A stretch of DNA of 64,000 nt, from contig JAGNKX010000003.1 of assembly GCA_017999915.1 (NCBI GenBank), positions 186,001 through 250,000 on the forward strand. Direction: 5' to 3'. How positions within the stretch are numbered: position 1 is the stretch's first letter; the number at the start of each line of letters is the position of its first letter. Position numbers and translations under genes: made by a program. This DNA is from Spirochaetota bacterium (GTDB lineage: Bacteria > Spirochaetota > UBA4802 > UBA5550). Under the pieces are notes generated by a model. The model worked only from the letters and a program-made list of their open reading frames with translations, had not been told where the DNA came from and did not search any database. Of this stretch, positions 17,029-26,480 are shown piece by piece.

Positions 17029-18588
17029 ATGGAAGATAAAAAGACGGGGAAACTGCGTGATTTTTTTCTTTCAGCTTATTATGACCAAGAATACCTTGAT
17101 TATAAAAAAGCCCAGTTCATCTTAATCTTCAGCATTGTTTTTACGGTTCTCATTGTAATCCTGTTGGTCGTGGCGGCAACTGTAATGCCGGAGCATTTGG
17201 TCCGGTACTCGACAATGATCTTTCCCTCTTTGCTGGTTTCAGTTGCGAGCATCCTGCTCATCAAAAAGGGGAAGGCATCCATTGCCATCAATGTGCTTGT
17301 GCTATGCTCCACCCTTGCATTGATAATAGGATTTTTCATGAGGCCGCCCCATCTCGCAGGCGTCTCCATCGGTCTTTTCATGTACATGAGCCTTGTCTTT
17401 GCCACGCTCTACTCCTCAACGAGAATATCCATTCTGGTGTTTGTCTGTTTCATTATAACCCATCTGGTCTATTATTTAATACAGTCGCCCGGCATAACGG
17501 CGGAACAGACCGCCGATATCATGAAAACGGCCATGCTTGACGGCGTCATATCTTTGTCGATCGTATATGCCGTTTCTCTTTCGGCCTCGCGCTTCCTGAA
17601 CAAAGCCATCCTTCGCAGCAAGGAGGAGACCGAGAAGAACAGGAAGCAGTACCACGAGATAAAGGACCTCAACGGCACGATCCGCAACACCTCCACCGAG
17701 CTGACGGAGTCGATCCACATCATGTCATCGGTCATCGAGCGGTACGCCACCACGGCCCAGAGCCAGGCGGCGTCGGTGGAGGAGCTTACGGCGACGATGG
17801 AGGAGATATCCGCGAGCATCACCAGCGTCAGTAATGCCACGAGGGACCAGAACGGCTCCATCAAGGACCTGATCGGCAGCATCGGGGTCATCACCGGGTC
17901 GATCGAGGCCATGGAGCGTTACGGAAAGGAGATCGCCGGCCTCTTCACTTCCTTCATGAACCAGGCGGAACAGGGGAGAAACGCATCAGAGCAGCTTGAC
18001 GCCATCAACAACAAGATCCTCGCCAATTCGAACAGCATCATTTCCGTCGTGAGCATCATGGAGGATTTCTTCGAAAAGGTGAACCTCCTTGCCCTCAACG
18101 CGGCCATCGAGGCGGCCCGCGCCGGGGACCATGGGCGGGGCTTTGCCGTCGTGGCCGAGGAGATCGGGAAGATGTCGGACACTTCGGCCCGGGACCTGAA
18201 GCAGATCTCGACCCTTATCGAGAGGAACAAGGAAGACGTTGAAGCGGGAAACAAGATAATAACCGATATCATCGGCTTTATAAAGATGCTTCTTGACAAT
18301 ATCACCAATATCAAGGAAAAGACCGGCGAGGCCATCAGGGAAGTGAGCGCTCAGAAATCGATCAAGGACGACATGAACGACAAGGCGGTCATCGTCAGGG
18401 ACCGTTCGGATCAGATCGAGCATTCCATGACGGAGCAGAAACTGGCCATCGAGGACGTGGTCAAATCCATAGACGAGACCAACAAGAGCGTCCAGCTCAA
18501 CACACAGAGCACCGAGGACCTGCGCAAGAGCGCGGAGACCCTCGCCGACCTGTCCAGCAATCTCAACGCGGTTTTCACGGATAACTGA
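17029..18588 (+). CDS. Methyl-accepting chemotaxis protein with a multi-pass membrane sensor
   Basis: The protein has 519 residues. Residues about 25-190 form six membrane segments with very short loops, so there is no large periplasmic ligand domain and no obvious HAMP domain. Residues about 210-515 are the coiled-coil signalling region; its tip includes VNLLALNAAIEAARAGDHGRGFAVVAEEIGKMSD. The membrane domain may sense membrane state or a hydrophobic ligand. No C-terminal CheR/CheB pentapeptide is present. No che genes are nearby, so it must act with a distant array. The upstream 261-base gap is AT-rich and shows no convincing FliA-type promoter. Confidence 0.92.
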   Translation: MEDKKTGKLRDFFLSAYYDQEYLDYKKAQFILIFSIVFTVLIVILLVVAATVMPEHLVRYSTMIFPSLLVSVASILLIKKGKASIAINVLVLCSTLALIIGFFMRPPHLAGVSIGLFMYMSLVFATLYSSTRISILVFVCFIITHLVYYLIQSPGITAEQTADIMKTAMLDGVISLSIVYAVSLSASRFLNKAILRSKEETEKNRKQYHEIKDLNGTIRNTSTELTESIHIMSSVIERYATTAQSQAASVEELTATMEEISASITSVSNATRDQNGSIKDLIGSIGVITGSIEAMERYGKEIAGLFTSFMNQAEQGRNASEQLDAINNKILANSNSIISVVSIMEDFFEKVNLLALNAAIEAARAGDHGRGFAVVAEEIGKMSDTSARDLKQISTLIERNKEDVEAGNKIITDIIGFIKMLLDNITNIKEKTGEAIREVSAQKSIKDDMNDKAVIVRDRSDQIEHSMTEQKLAIEDVVKSIDETNKSVQLNTQSTEDLRKSAETLADLSSNLNAVFTDN

Positions 18589-18610
18589 CGGATCATACCC
18601 ATCGCCTGTA

Positions 18611-19903
18611 ATGGCACCATCAGCAACATCGGCGCGCGTATTGCTCATATCTGCCAACAGGGAGGAGGCCACCATGGCCGCCTGGCCGCTGGGCTTGGTC
18701 TGCGTGGCAGCTGCGACGCGTGAGGCGGGCCATGACGTGCGCGTCCTGGACCTGATGAGAAGCTCTGACCCCCGGGCCGCCGTGGCGGAGGAGATCGGCG
18801 GATTTCGGCCCGAGGTTATCGGCCTTTCGGTCCGTAACATCGACGACCAGCGCATGAAGGGCGCCGCCTTTTTCCTGGATGACGTGAAAATCATTATCGA
18901 CGCGTGCAGGGAACATTCGAAGGCCCCCATCGTCCTTGGGGGAGCCGGATACAGCATTTTCCCGGACAGCGTTCTGAAGTATCTTGGCGCCGACCTGGGA
19001 ATACCGGGCGAAGGGGAGGCCGCCTTCCCTGAGCTGATATTGCGCATTCACTCCGGCTCTGACCCCCGGGGACCCTATTCCCTGTACCGCGCCGGGCGCG
19101 CCCCTGCCGGGACAAGGACCTTCATAAAGAACCTTGACGACTATCCCCTTCCCGATATAACCATGAAGGATCTGCCGGCTTACGGCGGCGAGTTCTGGAT
19201 GCCGGTGCAAACACGGCGGGGCTGCGCCATGGAGTGCAGCTATTGCTCCACGCCGGCCATAGAGGGAACGCTTCTCAGAAAACGCTCTCCCGGGGCCGTC
19301 ACCCGGTGGCTCGGACGGTGCGCCGACGCGGGCATCGGCAGGTTCTATTTCGTGGACAATACCTTTAACCTGCCGGAATCCTACGCCCTGGACCTGTGCA
19401 GGGAGATCACGCGGGCCCGCCTGGGCATATCATGGCGGGCCATCCTCTACCCCTGGAAGCTGAGCGGGGAGCTTGCGGAGGAGATGGCCCGGGCCGGGTG
19501 CGCGGAGGTGAGCATCGGCTCCGAGAGCGGCAACGGAGATATCCTCCGGTCGATGAACAAGCGCTTTACCGCCGAAGACGTGCGGCGCTCCTCCGAGCTG
19601 ATGGCGCGCCAGGGAATACGGCGCTTGGGGTTCCTGATGCTGGGCGGGCCCGGAGAGACCCCTGCCTCCGCGGAGGAGAGCCTGGCCTTTGCCGACTCCC
19701 TCGGCCTTGAGTCGCTGAAGATCACCATCGGCATACGCATCTACCCGGGAACGGAACTTGCCCGGAGGGCCGTGGCGGATCGGATCGTCGCCCCCGATGA
19801 CGATCTCCTGCGTCCCCGCTTCTACATGACGGCGGGCATGGAAGGGCCCATCAGGGAGATGGTGGATCGATGGAAAGCCGATCGGCCTCACTGGATCGTA
19901 TAA
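18611..19903 (+). CDS. B12-binding radical SAM protein
   Basis: The protein has 430 residues. Residues about 8-145 form a cobalamin-binding Rossmann domain (RVLLISANREE first strand, GLSVRNIDD, and later LGGAGYSIFPD), without a DxHxxG histidine, as is usual for base-off cobalamin radical SAM enzymes. The radical SAM core follows, with cysteines C205, C209 and C212 in RRGCAMECSYCSTP. Such enzymes modify lipids, natural products or nucleotides by methyl or rearrangement chemistry; the substrate is unknown. A strong GGAGGAGG precedes an internal ATG at 18674, but starting there would remove the first strand of the domain, so 18611 is kept. Confidence 0.92.
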   Translation: MAPSATSARVLLISANREEATMAAWPLGLVCVAAATREAGHDVRVLDLMRSSDPRAAVAEEIGGFRPEVIGLSVRNIDDQRMKGAAFFLDDVKIIIDACREHSKAPIVLGGAGYSIFPDSVLKYLGADLGIPGEGEAAFPELILRIHSGSDPRGPYSLYRAGRAPAGTRTFIKNLDDYPLPDITMKDLPAYGGEFWMPVQTRRGCAMECSYCSTPAIEGTLLRKRSPGAVTRWLGRCADAGIGRFYFVDNTFNLPESYALDLCREITRARLGISWRAILYPWKLSGELAEEMARAGCAEVSIGSESGNGDILRSMNKRFTAEDVRRSSELMARQGIRRLGFLMLGGPGETPASAEESLAFADSLGLESLKITIGIRIYPGTELARRAVADRIVAPDDDLLRPRFYMTAGMEGPIREMVDRWKADRPHWIV

Positions 19904-20069
19904 GGCCGACTCCCGATAGCTATTGCGTCGCTATCGTTTAACGAAGGACGCGGCTCTGCGGCTTGATTTTTATATTGACATGTCAACTAATGTATAATCA
20001 GAATGAGGCCTGTTAAAGGGTGCATTCTCCATCGGACGCCATTCCGATACTATTCATGACAGGTGTACT

Positions 20070-23000
20070 ATGAGCTTTCCTCAGAACGCACTGTTATCAA
20101 AGTACTGCGCGCCGCTCCTTTTCGCGCTCTGTATAATGCTGCCCGGGTCCGCCCTGCACGGAGCGGGGGCCGTCACGGTGTCGGACGAGGTCGACAGTTA
20201 TCCCCTCGGCCTCCACCTGTATTACCTGGAAGATGTAAGTAAAAACCTTACCATCGATGACGTTTCCGGCGGCACTTACGACGATACGTTCGTCCCCAGC
20301 CGTGAGGACATCCCGAATTTCGCCTTCACCGATTCCGTGTACTGGGTGCGCTTCACGGTGCGGACGGAGCAACTGAAACAGGCCGACTGGATCCTGGAAT
20401 TCAGCTATCCCCTCATGGACCAGATCAGTCTCTACGAGAAGAAGAAAGGGGGCAAAGCGGTGCCATTGGGGGAGACGGGATTCTCCCTTCCCTTCAGGAC
20501 GCGGGAATCCTCTCACCGGTTCTTTCTTTTTAATCTTAAGCTCGCCCCGGAAGAGACACGAACCTACTATCTCCGACTCGTGAACGAGGACCGGATGGAG
20601 GTGCCGCTGAAGCTCTGGTCGGCCCGGGCCTATTACGCCCGCGACCATGACGAGCAGTATCTGCTGGGGATCTATCTGGGGCTCATCCTGTTCATCTGCG
20701 TCTTCAACCTGCTCATTCTCGTGTCCATCAGGGACATATCGTACCTGTACTATATCCTCTTCGTGCTGAGCTTTGGCTTTTTCCAGCTCATCCAGAACGG
20801 CACCCTCCAGGAGTATTTCTGGCCCTCCGCCCTGGAGCAAGTCAACCACGTCATTCCCTTTTCGATCGCCATCACGCTCCTGACCCTGGTCCTGTTCACC
20901 CGCTCTTTCCTTGACGCGAAAAAGCTATACCCGGCCTTCAACCGCTATTTTGTCATACTGGCCTCGGTCATCGCCCTTTCCATGACCTTCCAGCTCTTTG
21001 TCAGGTACTCGGCCGCGGTGCAGGTGCAGGTGGCGCTTTCCCTGGTCACCCTCATATCTGTTTTCGGCGTCGGGACGGTGGGCGCCTACCGGGGGTCCCG
21101 GCCGGCCCGCTACTTCATCGGCTCGTGGATGATCATCCTCACCGGGGGCATGATTTACGCCCTCAAGGTGCTGGCGGTCCTGCCGACGAATCCCTTCACC
21201 ACCTACGCCCTGCAGATCGGTTCCGTGATCCAGTTTATCCTCCTGGCCCTGGGCCTCGGCGACAAGATCAACTTCATGAAGCAGGAGAAGGACACGGCCC
21301 AGCAGGAGGCCATCCGCTCCCAGCAGCTGGCCATCGACAACCTGAACAAGGCCGACCGGCTGAAGGACGAGTTCCTGGCCAACACTTCCCACGAGCTGAA
21401 GACGCCCCTGGTGGGGATCATCGGCATGGCAGAGTCCCTGGTGGACGGCGCCGCCGGCCCCATGTCGATCGAGATGAAGTACAACCTCTCCATGATAATA
21501 TCGAGCGGCAAGCGCCTGGCGAGCCTTATCAACGACATCCTCGACTTTTCCCGAATGAAGAACAGCACCATCGAGCTGCAGCAGCGGCCGGTGGACCTGC
21601 ACCAGCTCGTCGACCTGGTCTTCGTCATGGCCAACATGCTCCTCCACGGCAAGAGGATACAGCTCCTGAACGAGGTGCCGGTGAACCTGCCCCTGGTGAA
21701 GGGCGACGAGAACAGGCTCCAGCAGATCTTCATCAACCTGGTGGGAAACGCCATCAAGTTCACCGACCGCGGCTACGTGAGGGTCACGGCCAGGACCGCC
21801 GGGCCGGAGCAGGCGCCCTCCATAATCGAGATAATCGTGGAGGATACCGGCATCGGGATTCCGTCGAACAAGCTGAATGACATCTTCAAGTCCTTCGAGC
21901 AGGTGGACGCCTCCATATCGCGGGAGTACGGCGGCACCGGCCTCGGCCTTTCCATAACGAAGAAGCTGATCGAGCTCCACGGCGGCGCCATCAGGGTCGA
22001 ATCGGAACAGGGAAAGGGGTCCCGCTTCTTCTTCACCCTGCCGGTGTCGTCGAACCAGTCCACTATCGCCGCCGAACCGGCCCCGGCGGCCGCCGAAGCC
22101 CCGGTCCCGGATGCCTTGCCAGTGCCCGCCCCGGCCTCCGGCGAGGGCACCAGGATCCTCGTGGTCGACGACGAGCCGATCAACCTCCAGGTCCTCACGA
22201 ACCAGCTGTCCCTGGAGCGGTATTCGGTGATGATCGCCACCAACGGCGAGGACGCCATACGCATCGTGGAGGAGCACCTGCCGGACCTGCTGATACTCGA
22301 CATCATGATGCCGCGCATGTCGGGCCTCGAGGTGTGCCGGCGTCTCAGGGAGGTCTACAGCCTCCACGAGCTGCCGATCCTGATGCTCACGGCCAAGAAC
22401 CAGCTCAACGACATCATAGCCGGATTCGAGGCCGGGGCCAACGACTACCTCGCCAAGCCCTTTGACAAGCGGGAGATGATAGCGCGGGTCAACACCCTAG
22501 TGGCCCTCAAGGAGGCCATCGACAAGAACAACTCCTACATAGCCCTGCAGAAGGAGCTGGAGATCGCCAACCGCATACTCCAGTCGATCCTTCCGGACGT
22601 CCTGCCGGAGATGAAGGACCTCAGCATCCACGCCCATTACCACCCCATGGAGGAGGTGGGGGGCGACTTTTACGACTTTCATGTCATCGACAACGACCGC
22701 ATCGGCGTCCTCATAGCCGACGTGTCCGGACACGGCGTGCCGTCGGCCATCATCGCGGCCATGATGAAGGTGGCCTTTTCCCTGCAGAAGTCGATCGCCC
22801 ACGAGCCGATCGATGTCCTCCGGGAGATCAACCAGATCCTGCGGGGCAAGTACGGCCGGCAGATGATCACGGCGATCTACGCCTACCTGGACATGAAGAC
22901 CGGGACCATTCGAGGGTCCAGCGCCGGCCATTTTCCCATTATAATTTTCAGAAAGGCCGATCAGCAGATTCACGAGTTCAAGCCGAAGGGATGGGCCATG

Positions 23001-23300
23001 GGCCTCCAGCCGGAGCTGAAGCTCTCCCAGGAGGAGTTCACCCTCATGGCCGGGGACCGCATCATCCTTTTTACCGACGGCATCATCGAGGCCAGGAACA
23101 GGGAGGGCGAGCTCTTCGGGTACGAGACCTTTATTCAGCTCATTCGCGACAACCAGGACATGGCGCCCCGGGAGTTCTCGGATTATATTTTGAAGCGCAT
23201 CACCGAGTGGTGCCAGCAGGGGAAGAGGTTCGACGACGACCTTACCCTCATCGTGATGGACGTGGCGGACGGCTATGTCACGGCCGGCACGGCGGTGTGA
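20070..23300 (+). CDS. 7TM-DISM receptor - histidine kinase - receiver - PP2C (SpoIIE) phosphatase
   Basis: The protein has 1076 residues. It begins with a signal peptide (to about residue 33), a periplasmic 7TMR-DISMED2-type sensor domain (about 50-185) and a seven-helix 7TMR-DISM region (about 195-410). A HisKA domain follows (phospho-acceptor H about 441 in [10 protein letters not shown]), then an ATPase domain (N box [11 protein letters not shown]1 EDTGIGI, G2 GTGLGLS). After an Ala/Pro linker comes a receiver domain (about 695-810, D in LLILDIMMP), a short coil and a SpoIIE-type PP2C phosphatase (about 850-1065; GGDFYD, DVSGHG, FTDG, DDDLTL). One protein can thus sense outside the cell, phosphorylate itself and switch a Ser/Thr phosphatase, probably acting on STAS-type partners. 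A palindrome, TTGACATGTCAA, lies upstream at 19975-19986. Confidence 0.95.
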   Translation: MSFPQNALLSKYCAPLLFALCIMLPGSALHGAGAVTVSDEVDSYPLGLHLYYLEDVSKNLTIDDVSGGTYDDTFVPSREDIPNFAFTDSVYWVRFTVRTEQLKQADWILEFSYPLMDQISLYEKKKGGKAVPLGETGFSLPFRTRESSHRFFLFNLKLAPEETRTYYLRLVNEDRMEVPLKLWSARAYYARDHDEQYLLGIYLGLILFICVFNLLILVSIRDISYLYYILFVLSFGFFQLIQNGTLQEYFWPSALEQVNHVIPFSIAITLLTLVLFTRSFLDAKKLYPAFNRYFVILASVIALSMTFQLFVRYSAAVQVQVALSLVTLISVFGVGTVGAYRGSRPARYFIGSWMIILTGGMIYALKVLAVLPTNPFTTYALQIGSVIQFILLALGLGDKINFMKQEKDTAQQEAIRSQQLAIDNLNKADRLKDEFLANTSHELKTPLVGIIGMAESLVDGAAGPMSIEMKYNLSMIISSGKRLASLINDILDFSRMKNSTIELQQRPVDLHQLVDLVFVMANMLLHGKRIQLLNEVPVNLPLVKGDENRLQQIFINLVGNAIKFTDRGYVRVTARTAGPEQAPSIIEIIVEDTGIGIPSNKLNDIFKSFEQVDASISREYGGTGLGLSITKKLIELHGGAIRVESEQGKGSRFFFTLPVSSNQSTIAAEPAPAAAEAPVPDALPVPAPASGEGTRILVVDDEPINLQVLTNQLSLERYSVMIATNGEDAIRIVEEHLPDLLILDIMMPRMSGLEVCRRLREVYSLHELPILMLTAKNQLNDIIAGFEAGANDYLAKPFDKREMIARVNTLVALKEAIDKNNSYIALQKELEIANRILQSILPDVLPEMKDLSIHAHYHPMEEVGGDFYDFHVIDNDRIGVLIADVSGHGVPSAIIAAMMKVAFSLQKSIAHEPIDVLREINQILRGKYGRQMITAIYAYLDMKTGTIRGSSAGHFPIIIFRKADQQIHEFKPKGWAMGLQPELKLSQEEFTLMAGDRIILFTDGIIEARNREGELFGYETFIQLIRDNQDMAPREFSDYILKRITEWCQQGKRFDDDLTLIVMDVADGYVTAGTAV

Positions 23301-23311
23301 ATACGTGCAAA

Positions 23312-23439
23312 ATGGAAGATAACCATTATGCCGTGGAGTTATTGCGCCTTCTGAAAGAGCTCGACCCGGAGGAGGAGACTTTCAACGCCGAAGGGCGAAA
23401 GAAGTCGAGAAGGAAATTGTGAAGTTAAAGAAAAGATAG
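23312..23439 (+). pseudogene. Decayed small gene, copy 1 of a two-copy family
   Basis: A frame of 36 codons starts at 23312, twelve bases after the kinase gene: it contains LLRLLKELDPEEETFNAEG and stops at 23422. A second copy lies at 26481 (FIRLLNELDPDEEAFYAEG). Here one G is missing after the codons for AEG. Restoring it gives KEVEKEIVKLKKR and a stop at 23439, which matches the other copy beyond its own lesion. The ancestral product was an acidic, helical peptide of about 42-48 residues with no family I recognise. Confidence 0.6.
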
Positions 23440-23547
23440 GAATTGCCCCGACTCCCAGTATTTGTCGAATAGCCGTTATCAAGACGATTAACAATGCTAT
23501 AGCCCCATACTAAGATTATTCCCAAAAAACTGATAAAGTCGTTGACA

Positions 23548-23598
23548 TTAATTTAAATAATTAAATAAATGAATAAAATATTTAATTATTTAAATTAA
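23548..23598. promoter_or_regulatory. Perfect 20-bp inverted repeat, entirely A/T
   Basis: Arms at 23548-23567 and 23579-23598 (TTAATTTAAATAATTAAATA and its exact complement) surround an 11-base loop. The sequence TTGACA stands immediately before it at 23542-23547. It lies 78 bases upstream of the methyltransferase gene. It could be an operator overlapping a promoter; without G/C pairs it is not a good terminator. Confidence 0.5.
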
Positions 23599-23675
23599 CA
23601 TTAATTGGTCACTGAGTCTATACAACGATAAATATAAGGATATAAAACAATCCCGGTCAACCGGCAGGAACGCCC

Positions 23676-24704
23676 ATGAATATTAAAACATTCGCCGCAT
23701 TGATTAAAAGCGGACAATTGCCGGGTTTGCTCCTTTTTCGAAGGCAGTTCACATTTTTTTATCGTCTCTGCTTTCTGGCTTCCATTGCGGATAAGGCGGT
23801 TCTGCAGCAGTTATACCGGGGGAAGGTGCGGGTGGAAGATATTCCGGGCGGATTCGCAGGGGACACCGGCCCTGGAAATGCCACCGCAACATGGCTCGAC
23901 CTGGCCGTAAGCCTCGGATTATTGAAAAAAAAGAACGGGAAGTATTCCCTCCGCGGCAGGCTGGTAAAGCGCTTTGCTGCGCCGGAAAATGATTCATTTC
24001 GCGCGCTGGTCCGGGAGGTCATGTCACTCCATTATCGTTATCTCATGGAGACACCGGAAAAGCTCGAAGCGGGCAATCTCTGGGACTCCGCCGGTCCCCA
24101 TAAGGAATTTGGCGATGTCATCGCCCGGTCAAGCCGTGTCCTTGAGCCATTCTTGTTCGAACTGATTGACCGTTTTATCCCCTGCTCGGATTCCCTTCGA
24201 TTGCTTGAGGTGGGTTGCGGCAACGCGGGGTATATTATCTACGCGGCAGAAAGACACGAACGTCTCCGTGCGGTCGGATTGGAGCTCGACTCGAAGGTGG
24301 CGAAAACGGCCCGGGGTGCCGTCGCGGCCAGAGGTCTCCAGGATCGCGTGACAATTGAAGTCGCCGATGTAAGGGAATACCGGGCAGGCGCGCCGTTCGA
24401 CATCCTGACACTGTATAACAATATTTATTATTTCCCCGTTGAAGAGCGGATCGGGTTGCTGGCGCATTTGAAAGATCTTCTCAATCCGGGCGGCTGTATC
24501 CTGCTGACGACCGGCTGCATGGGGGGCGGTATCGAGTTCGACCTGGTGAACCTTATCCATGGAACGACAAGGGGGTGGGGCAGGCTGCCCTACAAAGACG
24601 AAATGCTCCTGCAGTTGGGTACAGCGGGGTTCAAGCGGAATAGGGCGAAAAGTCTTATCCCCGGGAACGGGTATTATGGTTTTATCGGCTACAAACCGTT
24701 ATAA
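23676..24704 (+). CDS. Class I SAM-dependent methyltransferase with N-terminal winged-helix domain
   Basis: The protein has 342 residues. The N-terminal 150 residues look like the dimerisation/winged-helix part of O-methyltransferases. The Rossmann domain follows: motif I LLEVGCGNAGY (about residue 177), acidic residue in VGLELD, then VADVREY and a post-motif LYNNIYYFP. It should methylate a small molecule using SAM. CAGGA precedes the start. The C-terminus ends normally (YYGFIGYKPL). The TetR gene starts 37 bases later on the same strand, so the regulator may control this enzyme as well as the membrane protein beyond. Confidence 0.88.
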   Translation: MNIKTFAALIKSGQLPGLLLFRRQFTFFYRLCFLASIADKAVLQQLYRGKVRVEDIPGGFAGDTGPGNATATWLDLAVSLGLLKKKNGKYSLRGRLVKRFAAPENDSFRALVREVMSLHYRYLMETPEKLEAGNLWDSAGPHKEFGDVIARSSRVLEPFLFELIDRFIPCSDSLRLLEVGCGNAGYIIYAAERHERLRAVGLELDSKVAKTARGAVAARGLQDRVTIEVADVREYRAGAPFDILTLYNNIYYFPVEERIGLLAHLKDLLNPGGCILLTTGCMGGGIEFDLVNLIHGTTRGWGRLPYKDEMLLQLGTAGFKRNRAKSLIPGNGYYGFIGYKPL

Positions 24705-24741
24705 TAGGCCGGGCGCTTCCGGCGGGAACAGGCAAAAAGCT

Positions 24742-25320
24742 ATGGTCAGGTCCGACAAGGAAAAAATGATATTCAGCGCCTCATTGAAGCTCTTCGCCCG
24801 CTATGGATATAAAAAAACAACGATAGAGGACGTGGGCCGGGAGCTGGGCATGACTCCCGGGAGCTTGTACTTCTATGTGAAAAGCAAGAAAGACCTCTAC
24901 GAAAAAACGGTTCGCACCGCCCTTGATTCCTGGCGGGAATCAGTGGCGGCGGCGGTGTCAAGGGAATCGGGCGCCGTGAACAAGTTCAGGGTCATGGCGG
25001 AGCAGTCTTTCAAATATCTTCGTGACCGCAGCGATATCCTTGCCATTCTTTCACGGGACAGTGATATTTTCACCATTACCCCCGGAGAAGACAGGTTTTC
25101 CGATATTAATCGCGAGGCCATGGGGTTAATGAGGAGCATACTCGAACAGGGGGTCAGGGAAAAGACCTTTCGCGCCATGGACGTAGAGCTCATGACCGAC
25201 TTTCTTTTTTCCACATACATGATGATGCTTATCAAGGCATACGTGAAGCCCGAGGGAGACAATGTTGAAGCCATGTTTCGCGAGGGATTGAATCTGATAC
25301 TGAAGGGGCTGGCGAAATAA
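24742..25320 (+). CDS. TetR/AcrR family transcriptional regulator
   Basis: The protein has 192 residues. The helix-turn-helix domain (residues about 8-50) reads FARYGYKKTTIEDVGRELGM followed by SLYFYVKSKKDLYEK, a standard TetR DNA-binding region. The C-terminal helices (60-190) form the ligand-binding and dimer domain and resemble fatty-acid or envelope-stress regulators only in general. The ATG at 24742 is chosen because earlier in-frame starts lie inside the methyltransferase gene. The likely target is the palindrome at 25404-25417, which overlaps a -10-like TATAAT upstream of the next gene. Confidence 0.93.
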   Translation: MVRSDKEKMIFSASLKLFARYGYKKTTIEDVGRELGMTPGSLYFYVKSKKDLYEKTVRTALDSWRESVAAAVSRESGAVNKFRVMAEQSFKYLRDRSDILAILSRDSDIFTITPGEDRFSDINREAMGLMRSILEQGVREKTFRAMDVELMTDFLFSTYMMMLIKAYVKPEGDNVEAMFREGLNLILKGLAK

Positions 25321-25403
25321 AATGCCGCCAAGTTCCTAGACGACCGGCAGGCACGGAACGGGCAACCCTGAAGCCATCGGTCAAATCACTGGTGAGCATA
25401 AAC

Positions 25404-25417
25404 GGCATTATAATGCC
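25404..25417. promoter_or_regulatory. 14-bp palindrome over a TATAAT box, candidate TetR operator
   Basis: GGCATTATAATGCC is a perfect palindrome whose centre contains TATAAT (25409-25414). It lies 24 bases before the ATG of the membrane protein gene and 84 bases after the TetR stop. A repressor bound here would block the -10 region. No good -35 box is seen, as expected for a controlled promoter. Confidence 0.5.
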
Positions 25418-25440
25418 TTTAAATATTTCAGGAGGTACAT

Positions 25441-26094
25441 ATGACAGCCGCAACGGAACAGGCCCTCAACGGGTTGAGAGACCTATCAATGATCAAGTGG
25501 TACGTGATTCCTCTCCTTGCGATCGTGCTTTACATTTACGTAACGGAGATGAAAAAGGCCAGGGAAACCGGCAACTGGGAGGCGATTCTAGCGGGACTCA
25601 CTCTCTTTGGCATGGACTTCCTCAATGAAACATGGAATGGATGGGTAATGGCAATCTCGCAGCATTCCGCGTTCTGGACCACGCCGGGAGATACGGCGCT
25701 GAGGACCATGGTGGGATGGAACATTGAGATCATGTTCATGTTCTCCATAGCGGGAATCATCTATTACCACAGTTTGTCCAAAGAGCAGAACCTCAAAATA
25801 CTGGGAATCCCGGAAAAATGGTTCAGCGCCATCGGCTTTTCCGTATTCTGCGTGTTCGTGGAAGCGGTGCTCAATTACGGCGGGCACCTGGTGTGGGAAT
25901 ATCCGTGGTGGTACCGCTCCTTCGGCGGTATATGGCTGATATTCCTCATCGGTTACTTTCACTTCTTCGCGGCCATCATCTTTATGCTCTGGCTTAAGAC
26001 GACGAAGAAAAGGGTCATTTTTATCTCATGTGTTTATGGCGTGGCGATCGTCATGAACATTATCGGCCAGGGGATCATGGGCTGGACATACTGA
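25441..26094 (+). CDS. Hypothetical integral membrane protein
   Basis: The protein has 217 residues with about six membrane segments. It is rich in tryptophan and aromatic residues inside the membrane, with a conserved-looking GMDFLNETWNGWVMAISQHSAFW loop region and GGHLVWEYPWWYRS. I do not recognise a family. The AGGAGG ribosome site is excellent. It is the only gene directly downstream of the TetR regulator, so it may handle or sense a hydrophobic compound; that is inference. Confidence 0.8.
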   Translation: MTAATEQALNGLRDLSMIKWYVIPLLAIVLYIYVTEMKKARETGNWEAILAGLTLFGMDFLNETWNGWVMAISQHSAFWTTPGDTALRTMVGWNIEIMFMFSIAGIIYYHSLSKEQNLKILGIPEKWFSAIGFSVFCVFVEAVLNYGGHLVWEYPWWYRSFGGIWLIFLIGYFHFFAAIIFMLWLKTTKKRVIFISCVYGVAIVMNIIGQGIMGWTY

Positions 26095-26139
26095 AAGACC
26101 TTGTATCGCCTGCCGTAAGGGAATGCATCGAATCGTTTT

Positions 26140-26245
26140 TTAAAAATACACTCCCAGCGACAGCTCCGCGCTGATCTCGACATGAGCAGCCTTCCGGTCC
26201 GCGTCGAGATTGTTAAAGACCAGAGTGCCGGTCGTGCAATGGTGC
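26140..26245 (-). pseudogene. Relic of an outer-membrane barrel gene (third copy)
   Basis: Reading the minus strand, the sequence encodes GTLVFN joined to LDADRKAAHVEISAELSLG, then VYF and a stop at 26140. These two pieces match the caspase-barrel protein (29952-31916) at MSGTLVFNNQDAD and at its end, FDADRKASHIELGGELSLGVHF. About 170 residues between them are missing, with the join at a shared D-A-D codon stretch. This is the deleted tail of a barrel paralogue. Confidence 0.72.
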
Positions 26246-26301
26246 GAGGGGGAAGGCCTTCCCGGCCTCCCCCCTTCGCGCTCCCCTCTCTGGGTCGCTC
26301 A
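26243..26301. repeat. Dispersed GC-rich repeat, copy 1
   Basis: A block starting TGCGAGGGGG and ending CTGGGTCGCTCA is shared with 62108-62181. The flanks agree closely, but the central stem differs. Downstream, to 26400, are two more simple stem-loops (CCCGCTTCGCGGG, and ATCCGCCCTTTGGGCGGAT). The 789-base region 26095-26883 has no intact gene: it holds this repeat, the barrel relic, the decayed small gene and a hairpin. Confidence 0.6.
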
Positions 26302-26480
26302 ATCGGCGCGACGGCCTTCGGGCGTAACTCATCGAACCCGCTTCGCGGGATTCGATTTCAAACAGACGCCCGATAAGTATCCGCCCTTTGGGCGGATGTT
26401 TAACGAGTTTTTTCTATTGATTATAGATTCAATGAGTGTTTCCAAATAATTGGTTCCATGCTTAGCAATCATGACAGAAT

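Noticed and set aside
18674-18690. A strong GGAGGAGG site before an internal ATG of the radical SAM gene
   Set aside because: Starting there would remove the first strand of the cobalamin-binding domain (RVLLISANREE), which is clearly part of the protein.
19975-19998. TTGACA and TATAAT upstream of the 7TM kinase gene as a promoter
   Set aside because: The spacing is only 12 bases, too short for a sigma-70 promoter. The palindrome TTGACATGTCAA may still be an operator, and is noted with the gene.
20925-22367. A long open frame on the minus strand opposite the 7TM kinase gene
   Set aside because: It is a by-product of GC-rich third positions in the real gene. The translation is full of His, Gly and Val with no domain, and there is no ribosome site.
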